Assembly: GCF_027484365.1 (NCBI RefSeq)
Contig: NZ_JAIXTC010000030.1
Span: 124,001-188,000 of the forward strand
Reading direction: 5' to 3'
Source: Brevundimonas sp.
Lineage (GTDB): Bacteria > Pseudomonadota > Alphaproteobacteria > Caulobacterales > Caulobacteraceae
Length of the DNA stretch: 64,000 bases
A model generated the notes under the pieces. That model was not told the origin of the DNA. It saw only the letters and a program-made list of their open reading frames with translations, and ran no database searches. Below are positions 1 through 7,559 of the stretch, piece by piece. The stretch's first letter is position 1, and every line of letters starts with the position of its first letter. A program made the position numbers and the translations under genes.

Positions 1-236
1 TGAACGTGTCGCGCTGGCGCGCGATCGAGGCGGGCAAGGCCCCGCCGGCCGAGACCCTGCCGCCCGGTACGGTCCCCGGCGCGCCGCCGCCCGGACAGGG
101 CACGCCGGAAGGCGCGGTCGTGGTCCCGCCGACCGTGACCGGTGAGGCCGTGATCACCATGCAGGCACCGGGAACGGTGACCCCGTCGCGCACCCTGCGT
201 CCCGCGACGCCCGCGACCCCGGCGGCGGGTCAGTGA
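1..236 (+). CDS. mltG: Endolytic murein transglycosylase MltG, C-terminal fragment
   Basis: This is the 3' end of a gene that begins before the window; only about 78 codons remain, open from base 3. The first residues (NVSRWRAIEAGK) resemble the usual MltG ending, where an N-V-x-x-W-R motif closes the YceG domain. A Pro/Thr/Ala-rich tail of about 60 residues follows and looks disordered. MltG cleaves nascent peptidoglycan strands at the inner membrane. The stop overlaps the yicC start (GTGA), and mltG-yicC-gmk order is common in Caulobacterales. The call rests on a short motif plus gene order, so it is moderate; another protein with a low-complexity tail is possible. Confidence 0.6.
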   Translation, partial: NVSRWRAIEAGKAPPAETLPPGTVPGAPPPGQGTPEGAVVVPPTVTGEAVITMQAPGTVTPSRTLRPATPATPAAGQ

Positions 237-1117
237 CCATACTCTCCGGCATGACCGGCTTCGGCCGGGCCGATGGCGCGCTCGACGGCTGGACCTGGTC
301 GGTCGAGGCGCGGTCGGTCAACGGCCGCAATCTGGAAGTCCGCTTCCGGGGACCGAACGGGTTCGACAATCTGGAACGGCTGGCCAAGTCCGCCGGCCAG
401 GCCCGCCTCAGCCGGGGTCAGGTCACGATCGGCATCCAGGCACGCAGAGCCCCGGGCGACGCCTCGGCCCTGAAGGTCAACGAGGCCGTTCTCGCCCGCT
501 ATCTCCACCTCGCCAACCAGCTGGCGGAGGAGGGGGCGACGCCGCCGTCCGCCGACGGTCTTCTGGCCCTGCGCGGCGTGCTGGACGCGGATGAAGAGGC
601 CGAGGACCCTGAAGCCCGTGCGCCGATCGAGGCCGCCATGGCCGCCACGGTGGAACAGGCGCTGGACGCCCTGAAAATCTCCCGCGAGCGCGAGGGTGCC
701 CAGCTGCGCCCCGTGATCGAGGACTTCGTCTCCCGCATCGAAGGCCTCGTCGCCGCGGCCGAAACCGAGGCCGCCGCCCAGACCGAGGCCGTGCGCGACC
801 GCTTCGCCCGCCGCATGGCCGAACTGGCGCCCGACGCACCGGGACTTCAGGACCGGATCGTGCTGGAAGCGGCGGCGCTCGCCACCAGGGCCGATGTGCG
901 CGAGGAACTGGACCGGCTGACGGCCCATGTCGCCTCCGCCCGCGCCCTGCTGGATCAGCCGCCCGCCGGCCGCAAGCTGGACTTCCTGATGCAGGAGTTC
1001 ATGCGCGAGGCGAACACCCTCTGCTCGAAATCGGCTACGACCGCGCTGACCGCCACGGGCCTAGACCTGAAGGCGGTCATCGAGCAGCTTCGAGAACAGG
1101 TCCAGAATGTCGAATGA
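233..1117 (+). CDS. yicC: YicC family endoribonuclease
   Basis: The 294-residue protein matches the YicC family in length and at both ends: an N-terminal SGMTGFGRA segment, and a C-terminal DUF1732 segment with EFMREANTLCSKS and the ending VIEQLREQVQNVE. YicC proteins are cytoplasmic endoribonucleases linked to RNA turnover and stationary-phase fitness. The GTG start overlaps the preceding stop by four bases, and the gene overlaps gmk by 11 bases, so the three genes are probably translationally coupled. yicC next to gmk is very widely conserved. Nothing looks broken or truncated. Confidence 0.95.
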   Translation: MTILSGMTGFGRADGALDGWTWSVEARSVNGRNLEVRFRGPNGFDNLERLAKSAGQARLSRGQVTIGIQARRAPGDASALKVNEAVLARYLHLANQLAEEGATPPSADGLLALRGVLDADEEAEDPEARAPIEAAMAATVEQALDALKISREREGAQLRPVIEDFVSRIEGLVAAAETEAAAQTEAVRDRFARRMAELAPDAPGLQDRIVLEAAALATRADVREELDRLTAHVASARALLDQPPAGRKLDFLMQEFMREANTLCSKSATTALTATGLDLKAVIEQLREQVQNVE

Positions 1118-1748
1118 ACGCACGCCCCGCCGGGGCGTCCTCCTGATCGTCGCCAGCCCCTCGGGGGCCGGCAAGACGTCGCTGTGCCGTCGCCTGATGG
1201 CCGACCATGGCGGGCTGGAGCTGTCGGTCTCCATGACCACGCGCGGCATCCGGCCGGGCGAGGTGGCGGACCGCGACTATCATTTCGTCTCGCCGGAAGA
1301 GTTCCAGAAGGGAATCGACGCGGACGCCTTCCTTGAATGGGCCGACGTCCACGGCAACCGCTATGGCTCGCCCCGCGCCCCGGTCGACAGGGCCCTGGCC
1401 GAGGGCCGCGACGTCCTGTTCGACATCGACTGGCAGGGCGCGCGCGATATCGCAGCGAAATGCCCGGAAGACGCCGTGCGGGTCTTCATCCTGCCCCCCA
1501 GCCTTGAAGAGCTGAAGCGCCGTCTGGTGACCCGGTCCCAGGACGCAGACGACGTCATCGAGCGCCGCATCGCCAACGCCAAGGGCGAGATCGAGCACTG
1601 CACGGAGTTCGACTACGTCTTCGTCAATGACGACTTCGACCGCTCCTATGCGGAGCTGGCCCATATCTACCACGCCGAACGCAGCCGCCGGTTCCGCAAC
1701 ATCTGGGTCCGCGACTACCAGTCGGCCCTGCTGGCCGAGGACGTCTAG
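1107..1748 (+). CDS. gmk: Guanylate kinase
   Basis: This 213-residue cytoplasmic enzyme phosphorylates GMP to GDP in purine nucleotide synthesis and recycling. The P-loop is visible at residues 17-25 (SPSGAGKTS, catalytic Lys23). It is followed by the GMP-binding region SVSMTTRGIRPGEVADRDYHFVS, the core segment YGSPRAPVDRALAEGRDVLFDIDWQGA, and the lid segment with R-x-x-x-R residues. Length and motif order are normal for the family. The ATG start lies inside the yicC 3' end. A short inverted repeat (CCCGT-ttt-ACGGG, about 1756-1768) just after the stop is a weak terminator candidate. Confidence 0.97.
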   Translation: MSNERTPRRGVLLIVASPSGAGKTSLCRRLMADHGGLELSVSMTTRGIRPGEVADRDYHFVSPEEFQKGIDADAFLEWADVHGNRYGSPRAPVDRALAEGRDVLFDIDWQGARDIAAKCPEDAVRVFILPPSLEELKRRLVTRSQDADDVIERRIANAKGEIEHCTEFDYVFVNDDFDRSYAELAHIYHAERSRRFRNIWVRDYQSALLAEDV

Positions 1749-1947
1749 GGCCTCTCCCGTTTTACGGGCCAAACGGCGATCTAGGAAAATAGTCGGATCG
1801 TGGACTTGCCTCCTGTCCAGACGTCCCTACCTCAGGCCTTGGTTTATGACAGGTTCGGAGCGCCCCCAGCGGCTGCTGAGTCCAGAGTTTTTGCACTTTA
1901 TATGGAAGGTGTTGCCAACAACTAACTGTAATGTAACGATTTGCACT

Positions 1948-1975
1948 ATTGCACTGTGTTTTTTCGGAGTGCAAT
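1948..1975. repeat. 8-bp inverted repeat in an AT-rich spacer
   Basis: ATTGCACT (1948-1955) and AGTGCAAT (1968-1975) form a perfect inverted repeat around a T-rich 12-base loop. It lies just past the stop of the minus-strand aminotransferase, in a spacer (1749-1981) visibly poorer in GC than the surrounding genes. A third TTGCACT copy stands directly upstream (1941-1947). The same core recurs as a longer hairpin at 46017-46057. It could be a terminator for the minus-strand gene or a dispersed repeat element; sequence alone does not decide. Confidence 0.5.
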
Positions 1976-1981
1976 TCCGGG

Positions 1982-3115
1982 TCAGGTGGATCGGGCCCCG
2001 AACCAGGGCGTGATCCGCCGCAGGGCCTCCTCGATCTCCGGCGTCGAGACGGCGAAGCTGAAGCGCATGAAGCGGTGGCCGTCGACGGGATCGAAGTCCA
2101 CACCGGGCGCCGTGGCGACACCCGTGTCTCTCAGAAGCCGCTCGCAGAAGGCGACGCTGTCGTCGGTCAGGTGGCCGATGTCGGCCCAGATGTAGAAGGC
2201 GCCGTCGGGCGGGGCGATCGACTTCAGGCCCAGGGACGGCAGGGCCTCCAGCATCAGGGCGCGGTTGCGGGCATAGGTCTCGATATGGCCTTCCAGCACC
2301 TCGTGCTGGTCCATGGCCACAAGACCCGCGTGCTGGCTCAGCGACGGCGGGGTCAGGAACAGGTTGCCGATATAGGCCCGGGCCGTCTCGATCTGGTCGG
2401 GCGGGACCAGCAGCCAGCCCAGCCGCCAGCCGGCCATGCTCCAGTATTTGGAGAAGCTGTTGATCACCATGGCATCCGGCGCGAACTGCAGCAGAGACGG
2501 CTGGGGCCCGACGTAGGAGAGGCCGTGGTAGATCTCGTCCGACAGGATCTGGATCCCCTTCCTGGCGCAGACCCCGGCGATGGCGGCCAGTTCATCGGCC
2601 GCGATGATCGACCCCGTCGGGTTGGCCGGGCTGGCGATGATGACCCCGGCCGGGACCGGATCCAGCGCCTCGAGAGCGGCGGCGGTCAGCTGGTAGTGTT
2701 CGTCGGGGCCGCAGGCGATCTCCACCGGGATCATCCGCAGCGCCTTCACCGTGTTGCGGTAGGCGACGTAGCCCGGCCGCGCCATGGCGATCCGGTCGCC
2801 CGGCGCGAACCGCGACGACAGGCCCAGCACCAGGGCGGGTGACGCCCCGTTGGTCAGCAGCAGCTGATCCGGCGAGACCGTGACGCCGTAGCGCTCGTCG
2901 TACAGCCGGGCGATCCGGGCCTTGAGCGGGGCGCTCTCCCAATAGCCCATACTGTCGGCGTCGAGCACCCGATGGGCCTCGGCGATGGCGGCGGGCGGTG
3001 CCCCGGTCGAGGGCTGGCCGAACTCCATATGGATCACCGACCGCCCCTCCGCCTTCAGGGCATGGGCCAGGCGGCTGATGGTGATGGCGCGGAAGGGTTC
3101 GATGTCGGCGGTCAT
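1982..3115 (-). CDS. PLP-dependent aminotransferase, class I/II
   Basis: This 377-residue fold-type I aminotransferase carries the expected landmarks: the substrate/PLP segment TNGASPAL near residue 88, NPTG at 165-168, SDEIYHGL at 192-199 with the PLP-pyridine Asp193, and SFSKYWSMAGWRLGW with the Schiff-base Lys223 and a phosphate-binding Arg. It should transfer amino groups between an amino acid and a 2-oxo acid in the cytoplasm; the substrate cannot be assigned. It is transcribed away from gmk with its own spacer on each side, so it appears monocistronic. Some relatives in this subgroup are annotated as aspartate or aromatic aminotransferases, which stays possible here. Confidence 0.9.
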   Translation of the reverse strand: MTADIEPFRAITISRLAHALKAEGRSVIHMEFGQPSTGAPPAAIAEAHRVLDADSMGYWESAPLKARIARLYDERYGVTVSPDQLLLTNGASPALVLGLSSRFAPGDRIAMARPGYVAYRNTVKALRMIPVEIACGPDEHYQLTAAALEALDPVPAGVIIASPANPTGSIIAADELAAIAGVCARKGIQILSDEIYHGLSYVGPQPSLLQFAPDAMVINSFSKYWSMAGWRLGWLLVPPDQIETARAYIGNLFLTPPSLSQHAGLVAMDQHEVLEGHIETYARNRALMLEALPSLGLKSIAPPDGAFYIWADIGHLTDDSVAFCERLLRDTGVATAPGVDFDPVDGHRFMRFSFAVSTPEIEEALRRITPWFGARST

Positions 3116-3178
3116 GGTGGGTTGTCTAGGGCCTTCGCTTGCCTATCGACAGGGCGATGTTCTGCGCCGTCGCCCGCA

Positions 3179-4102
3179 TCAACCCGCGACGGGCGTTCGC
3201 GTGTGTTCATTGAACCACTCCAGCGTCCGGTCCCAGGCCTGGGCGGCCGTGGTGCGGTTGTAGCGTTCCGGCGTCGCGTCGTTGAAGAAGCCGTGGACCG
3301 AGTCCGGCCAGAGATGGCCTTCATGGCGAACGCCGTGACGCTCCAGTTCGGCGATCTGGGCCGGATAGGCCTCGGCCAGCCGAGTATCCAGCGCCCCGTG
3401 GTGGATCAGGATGGCCGCCTCGATCGCGGGCACGAGCTCTGCTGGCGTGGCCCCGCCGTAGAAGGGGGCGGCGGCAGCGAGATCGGGACCCATCAGCCCG
3501 GCCAGCAGATTCGACTGGCCCCCGCCGAAGCAGAAGCCGGTCGCCGCGATCCGCCCGTTGCAGTCCGGCCGGGTCTTGAGCCAGCGGGCCGCGGCGACGA
3601 GATCCCGCGTCATCTTCTCCCGGTCCAGAGAGGCGAACAGCTGGCCGCCCCTGTAATCATCGCCCGGGTAGCCGCCGACGCTGGTCAGGGTGTCGGGCGC
3701 GAAGGCCATGAAGTTCGCAAGGGCGAAACGGCGCGCCACGTCCTCGGTGTGCGGGTTCAGGCCCCGGTTCTCGTGGATCACGATCACGCCGGGCAGGAGT
3801 GCCGGCTCGGCGCTGCGCGAATCCGCGCTGAACGGGCGGACCAGATAGCCCCGGATGGACCCGTGCCCTTCCGGGGATGGCACGGTCACATAGTCGGCGC
3901 GGATGCGTTCATCGTCCTTGGCGATCTGCTGGCCCAGCGCATAGTTGGGCATCAGGGCCTCGACGATCACCGAGGCGGTCAGGCCCGCGACGGCATAGCG
4001 GCTGACGCCTCGGACGAAGGCGCGCCGGTCGATCTCTCCGTGGATGAAGCGGGTGTAGAGTTCCACAGCCCCGGCCGGAATCTTCCTTTGGTCGTCGCCC
4101 AC
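3179..4102 (-). CDS. Dienelactone hydrolase family protein, exported (YghX-like)
   Basis: This 307-residue alpha/beta hydrolase has the dienelactone-hydrolase triad: Cys190 in GFCFGGG, Asp238 in GALDTR, and His269 in DSVHGFF. Glu110 in VIVIHENRG matches the Glu that activates the Cys nucleophile in the family. The N-terminus has a twin-arginine-like stretch (DRRAFVRGVSRYAVAG) followed by a hydrophobic segment ending near ALGQ, so periplasmic export by Tat is likely. Such YghX/DLH-like proteins hydrolyse ester or lactone substrates that are mostly undefined. It lies 76 bases downstream of rsmA on the same strand and may be read from that operon. Confidence 0.85.
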   Translation of the reverse strand: MGDDQRKIPAGAVELYTRFIHGEIDRRAFVRGVSRYAVAGLTASVIVEALMPNYALGQQIAKDDERIRADYVTVPSPEGHGSIRGYLVRPFSADSRSAEPALLPGVIVIHENRGLNPHTEDVARRFALANFMAFAPDTLTSVGGYPGDDYRGGQLFASLDREKMTRDLVAAARWLKTRPDCNGRIAATGFCFGGGQSNLLAGLMGPDLAAAAPFYGGATPAELVPAIEAAILIHHGALDTRLAEAYPAQIAELERHGVRHEGHLWPDSVHGFFNDATPERYNRTTAAQAWDRTLEWFNEHTRTPVAG

Positions 4103-4177
4103 GTCGGCCTCCCGTTTCTTCTCTCCGGACCGGAGAGGCCCGCAGTCTGGATCAAGGCGCGCGCCGACGCTACCGGC

Positions 4178-5011
4178 TCAGGAGCCGCAGGCAGAGGCCA
4201 GCCGCAGGAAACCGGCGATGTCGATGGTTTCCGCCCGCGCATCCGGGTCGATGCCGGCGGCCTCGCACAGGTCCCTGCCGCCGAGCTGTTTCAGGCTGGA
4301 CCGCAGCATCTTGCGGCGCTGGCCGAAGGCGGCGGCTGTGACCCGTTCCAGCCGCTTCAGGGTCGCGGCGTCGGGACGGTCGGGGCGGGGGACGACATGG
4401 ACCACGGCCGAGGCCACCTTGGGCGGCGGGGTGAAGGCTGCAGCCGGCAGGTGCATCACGATCTTCACCTCGGCCACGGCCTGGGAGATGACCGCGAGGC
4501 GGCCATAGGCGTCGTCGCCCGGCGCGGCCACGATCCGCTCGGCGACCTCCTTCTGGAACATCAGTGTCATGGACACGGGCGTCCAGGACCCGGTCAGCCA
4601 GTCGACCAGCAGGGGCGTGCCGACATTGTAGGGCAGGTTGGAGACGACGTGTGCGGGCCCCTCGACCAGCGTCCCCTGATTGACCTTGAGAGCGTCGGCC
4701 TCGACGACGGTCAGCCGGCCGTCGCCCGTGTCCAGCTCGGCCAGCAGGGGCAGGAAACGCGGGTCCTTCTCGATCAGGACCACCTTGCCGGCGTCGCTTT
4801 CGAGGATCGCGCGCGTCAGGCCGCCGGGGCCCGGTCCAACCTCGATGACCGCCCGGCCCTCGAACGGACCGGCGAGGCGGACGATCTTGCGGGTGATGTT
4901 GAGGTCCAGCAGGAAATGCTGACCGAAGCTCTTCTTGGCCAGCAGGCCATGGGCTTCGAGGGATTCGCGGAGGGGGGGCAGGTCGGTGGGATTCAAAGAG
5001 ATTCCGCTCAT
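4178..5011 (-). CDS. rsmA: 16S rRNA (adenine1518-N6/adenine1519-N6)-dimethyltransferase
   Basis: This 277-residue RsmA/KsgA dimethylates two adjacent adenines in the 3' hairpin of 16S rRNA late in 30S assembly, using S-adenosylmethionine. Visible landmarks are KKSFGQHFLLD near residue 26, the SAM motif EVGPGPGGLT (57-66), the acidic EKDPRF stretch and catalytic NLPYN (125-129). It is the last gene of the lptF-to-rsmA block. The chosen ATG lies inside a dispersed inverted repeat and its ribosome-binding site is poor. A TTG five codons downstream would also give a normal N-terminus, so the exact start is open. Confidence 0.95.
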   Translation of the reverse strand: MSGISLNPTDLPPLRESLEAHGLLAKKSFGQHFLLDLNITRKIVRLAGPFEGRAVIEVGPGPGGLTRAILESDAGKVVLIEKDPRFLPLLAELDTGDGRLTVVEADALKVNQGTLVEGPAHVVSNLPYNVGTPLLVDWLTGSWTPVSMTLMFQKEVAERIVAAPGDDAYGRLAVISQAVAEVKIVMHLPAAAFTPPPKVASAVVHVVPRPDRPDAATLKRLERVTAAAFGQRRKMLRSSLKQLGGRDLCEAAGIDPDARAETIDIAGFLRLASACGS

Positions 5012-5135
5012 CCCCGCGAAAGCGGGGACCCAGTTCTTTTGTGAGGCTCAATGGCCGGGATCGAAGGCCAGACCTAGCACTGACCGGCGTTGCGCCCAAA
5101 GGTCTGGGTCCCCGCTTTCGCGGGGATGAGCGGAA
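5002..5135. repeat. Pair of 32-bp inverted repeats flanking a 70-bp spacer
   Basis: The arm at 5002-5033 and the arm at 5104-5135 are exact reverse complements over 32 bases, separated by 70 bases. Each arm has its own internal palindrome, CCCCGC-GAAA-GCGGGG (5012-5027) or its complement (5110-5125). This GC-rich sequence type, which in translation often gives IPAKAGTQ, is a familiar dispersed intergenic repeat in alphaproteobacteria. Here it fills the rsmA-pdxA gap, and the left arm supplies the rsmA start codon. The pair could fold as one large hairpin in the pdxA-rsmA transcript and affect readthrough. Confidence 0.85.
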
Positions 5136-5136
5136 A

Positions 5137-6147
5137 TCAGTGGGAACTGCGCCGGGCCGCCATCTCGGAGGCCAGACGGATGGCGGCGATCAGGCTGTCG
5201 GGGCGGGCGATGCCCTTGCCGGCGATGTCGAACCCGGTGCCATGGTCGGGCGAGGTGCGGATGACCGGCAGGCCCAGGGTCGCGTTGACCCCGCCCCAGA
5301 AGTCCAGGGTCTTGACCGGGATCAGGGCCTGGTCGTGATACAGGCAGATGGCCGCGTCATAGGTGGCGCGCGCGTCGTCGTGGAACATCGTGTCGGCGGG
5401 CAGGGGGTCGGTGATGGCGATGCCCTCGGCGCGCAGCGCCTCCGCCGTCGGTCTCAGGACGGTGATTTCCTGCAGGCCCAGGGCCCCGCCTTCTCCGGCA
5501 TGGGGGTTGAGCGCAGCCAGGGCCAGACGGGGGCGGTCAATGCCGAAATCGCGACGCAGGACCTCGTGGACGACCCGGGCGGTGCGGGCGACCCGCTCCC
5601 CGGTGACCAGTTCGGGCACCTGATCCAAGGCGACGTGGATGGTGACCAGACAGGCGCGCAGGTCCTTCGCGGTCAGCATCATCACCGGGCCCCGCGTCCC
5701 GGCATAGGGGGCGTCGGCCGTCAGCTCGGCGATGAACTCGGTGTGGCCGGGGAAGCGGAAGCCGGCGGCATAGAGGGGTGCCTTGGCGATCGGGGCCGTG
5801 ACGACCCCGGAAGCCTCTCCCGACAGGGCCAGGGCGACGGCGCGTTCGATCCAGTCGGCGACGACGCCGGCGTTCCGCGGATCCGGCGTGCCGGCCGAGA
5901 TCGGGGCCGGGGCCGGGTGATCGAGAACGGGGAGGGCGCGCGCGAAGACAGTTCCGGCGTCTGACAGATTGCCGATCTCGCGGACCGGGACGCCCTGGGC
6001 TTCGAGCAGTCCCATGTCGCCGATGACGGCGAACGGCGCCTGGTCAGACAGGGCCGTCCAGGCCTTGGCGATGATCTCCGCGCCGACGCCGGCGGGCTCG
6101 CCGAGCGTCAGGATCAGGGGCCCCGTCCTGGTCAGACCGGGGATCAC
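5137..6147 (-). CDS. pdxA: 4-hydroxythreonine-4-phosphate dehydrogenase
   Basis: This 336-residue enzyme performs the NAD-dependent oxidation of 4-phosphohydroxy-L-threonine in the DXP-dependent pyridoxal phosphate pathway. Recognisable motifs are GEPAGVGAEI (usually GDPAGIGPE), FPGHTEFIAEL, NPHAGEGG, YHDQALIPVK with a metal-ligand His, and SPDHGTGFDIAGKG near the C-terminus. The start is four bases from the surA stop, and a pdxA-rsmA pair is conserved across proteobacteria. It is cytoplasmic and of normal length. Confidence 0.95.
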   Translation of the reverse strand: MIPGLTRTGPLILTLGEPAGVGAEIIAKAWTALSDQAPFAVIGDMGLLEAQGVPVREIGNLSDAGTVFARALPVLDHPAPAPISAGTPDPRNAGVVADWIERAVALALSGEASGVVTAPIAKAPLYAAGFRFPGHTEFIAELTADAPYAGTRGPVMMLTAKDLRACLVTIHVALDQVPELVTGERVARTARVVHEVLRRDFGIDRPRLALAALNPHAGEGGALGLQEITVLRPTAEALRAEGIAITDPLPADTMFHDDARATYDAAICLYHDQALIPVKTLDFWGGVNATLGLPVIRTSPDHGTGFDIAGKGIARPDSLIAAIRLASEMAARRSSH

Positions 6148-6151
6148 CCGG

Positions 6152-7486
6152 TCACTTCATTTCGATGAGGGCGTCCGCACGCAGGTCGCGGATGTAGCGG
6201 CGCGCCAGCATGGCCAGGTTCTGGTTCTGCAGCCGGCCTTCAACCTCACGATAGGCCGGAACGTCGACGCCGCCGACTCGACGACCGCAGACGGCCAGCA
6301 GGTGGACGCCCAGGGGCGTGCGAACCGGGTTCGACACCGTGTTCAACTCTGCCGAGCGGGCGACCTGCTGGAACTGGGGCGCGAGGTTGGCCACATCGCT
6401 CTCGCCGAGGTCGGAGCCGAGCAGACCCGCTTCCGAGGTCGTGCGCTGCAGGATGTTGTCGCAGGTCAGGCTGGGGCGCAGGGCCTCCAGACGCTGCGTG
6501 GCGGCGGCGACATCCGCGTCGCTGGCCGTCTCCGGCAATTCGATCATGGCCTGTTTCAGGGTGACCAGACTGGTGGCCGCGCCCGAACGCTTGTCGCGCA
6601 TGTAGATAATGTAGACGCCGCCCTCCACCGGGATGGGTCGCGACAGCTGACCGACCTGCAGGGCGTCGAGCGCCGTCTGCAGGGCGGGCTGAACGGTGCC
6701 CTGGACGACCCAGCCGGCATCGCCGCCGCGCGCGGCCGACGGGGCGGCCGAGAACTGACGGGCAACGGCCTGGAAGGGCGCGCCCTGGACCATCTGGGCG
6801 ACAAGTTGCTCGGCGCCGCTGACAGCCGCCTGCTGGCCGCCGACGCGGTTGGCTTCGAGGTAGATCTCGCCGATCAGATACTGGGGCTTGGACGCAGCCT
6901 CCGTCATCTGACGCAGGGCCTGTTCGACCTGGGCGCGGCTGACGCGGGCGCGGCTGTTAAAGCGGCCGCCGACCAGTTCCCGCCAGCCAATCTCGGTGCG
7001 CAGCTGTTCGCGCATGGCGTTGGGGCGGATGCCGCCCTGGGCCAGGAAGGCCATATAGTTCTCGGGCGTCGTGCCGGCTTCCTGCGCCATGGCCGCGATT
7101 TCCCGATCCACTTCCTCGTCGGAGATCTTCAGGGTCTCGTAGTTGGCGATCTCCTGGGCCTGCAGGCGTTCCTCGATCAGGGCCTGAAGGGCCTGCTGCT
7201 GGATCGCGGGGATATTCTCCTCGGTCGGCTGCACCTGGCTCATGGCGATGACCGACAGCATGCGCTGGCGCAGGTCGAAGCCGGTGATGACCTGATCATT
7301 CACCGTGGCGACGATGCCGTCGGCGAGGGTGAACTCCGGCTCCGCGGCCGCAGCGACGGCGGGCGCCTGTTCGGCGGCCGGATCGAGAGTGCCGGCCGCC
7401 TGACCCGCAGGGGCGGTCTGGGCAATCGCCGAACCCGCGACCAGCGCGGCCATCGCGACCCCGGCCGTAAAACGCATCAAACGCAT
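6152..7486 (-). CDS. surA: Periplasmic chaperone and peptidyl-prolyl isomerase SurA
   Basis: The 444-residue protein opens with a Sec signal peptide (MRLMRFTAGVAMAALVAGSAIA, cut near AIA-QTA). It continues with an Ala/Pro-rich linker, a SurA N-terminal chaperone domain beginning around DGIVATVNDQVITGFDLRQR, a parvulin region (roughly residues 220-320, with YLIGEIYLEA and GGDAGWVVQGTVQPAL), and a C-terminal part. SurA escorts outer-membrane beta-barrels such as LptD to the BAM complex, which fits its position directly downstream of lptD. A second in-frame ATG three codons later is an equally plausible start. Confidence 0.92.
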   Translation of the reverse strand: MRLMRFTAGVAMAALVAGSAIAQTAPAGQAAGTLDPAAEQAPAVAAAAEPEFTLADGIVATVNDQVITGFDLRQRMLSVIAMSQVQPTEENIPAIQQQALQALIEERLQAQEIANYETLKISDEEVDREIAAMAQEAGTTPENYMAFLAQGGIRPNAMREQLRTEIGWRELVGGRFNSRARVSRAQVEQALRQMTEAASKPQYLIGEIYLEANRVGGQQAAVSGAEQLVAQMVQGAPFQAVARQFSAAPSAARGGDAGWVVQGTVQPALQTALDALQVGQLSRPIPVEGGVYIIYMRDKRSGAATSLVTLKQAMIELPETASDADVAAATQRLEALRPSLTCDNILQRTTSEAGLLGSDLGESDVANLAPQFQQVARSAELNTVSNPVRTPLGVHLLAVCGRRVGGVDVPAYREVEGRLQNQNLAMLARRYIRDLRADALIEMK

Positions 7487-7559
7487 GGTCAGTCCTGATT
7501 CCTTCGAGCCTGCTGCCCCGATTCTCCACCGGGATGGCGCACGCCTCTACGCGTCATGC

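Noticed and set aside
1749..1981. Possible tRNA or riboswitch in the AT-rich spacer
   Set aside because: No cloverleaf or known aptamer pattern could be drawn; only short inverted repeats are present.
2972..5044. A 690-codon open frame on the plus strand
   Set aside because: It lies antisense to the aminotransferase, hydrolase and rsmA genes, has low-complexity composition with Gly/Arg/Asp runs, and shows no domain; it is a by-product of high GC content.
4935..5129. Small frame encoding IPAKAGTQ
   Set aside because: This peptide is the usual translation of the dispersed CCCCGCGAAAGCGGGG repeat and is not a gene.
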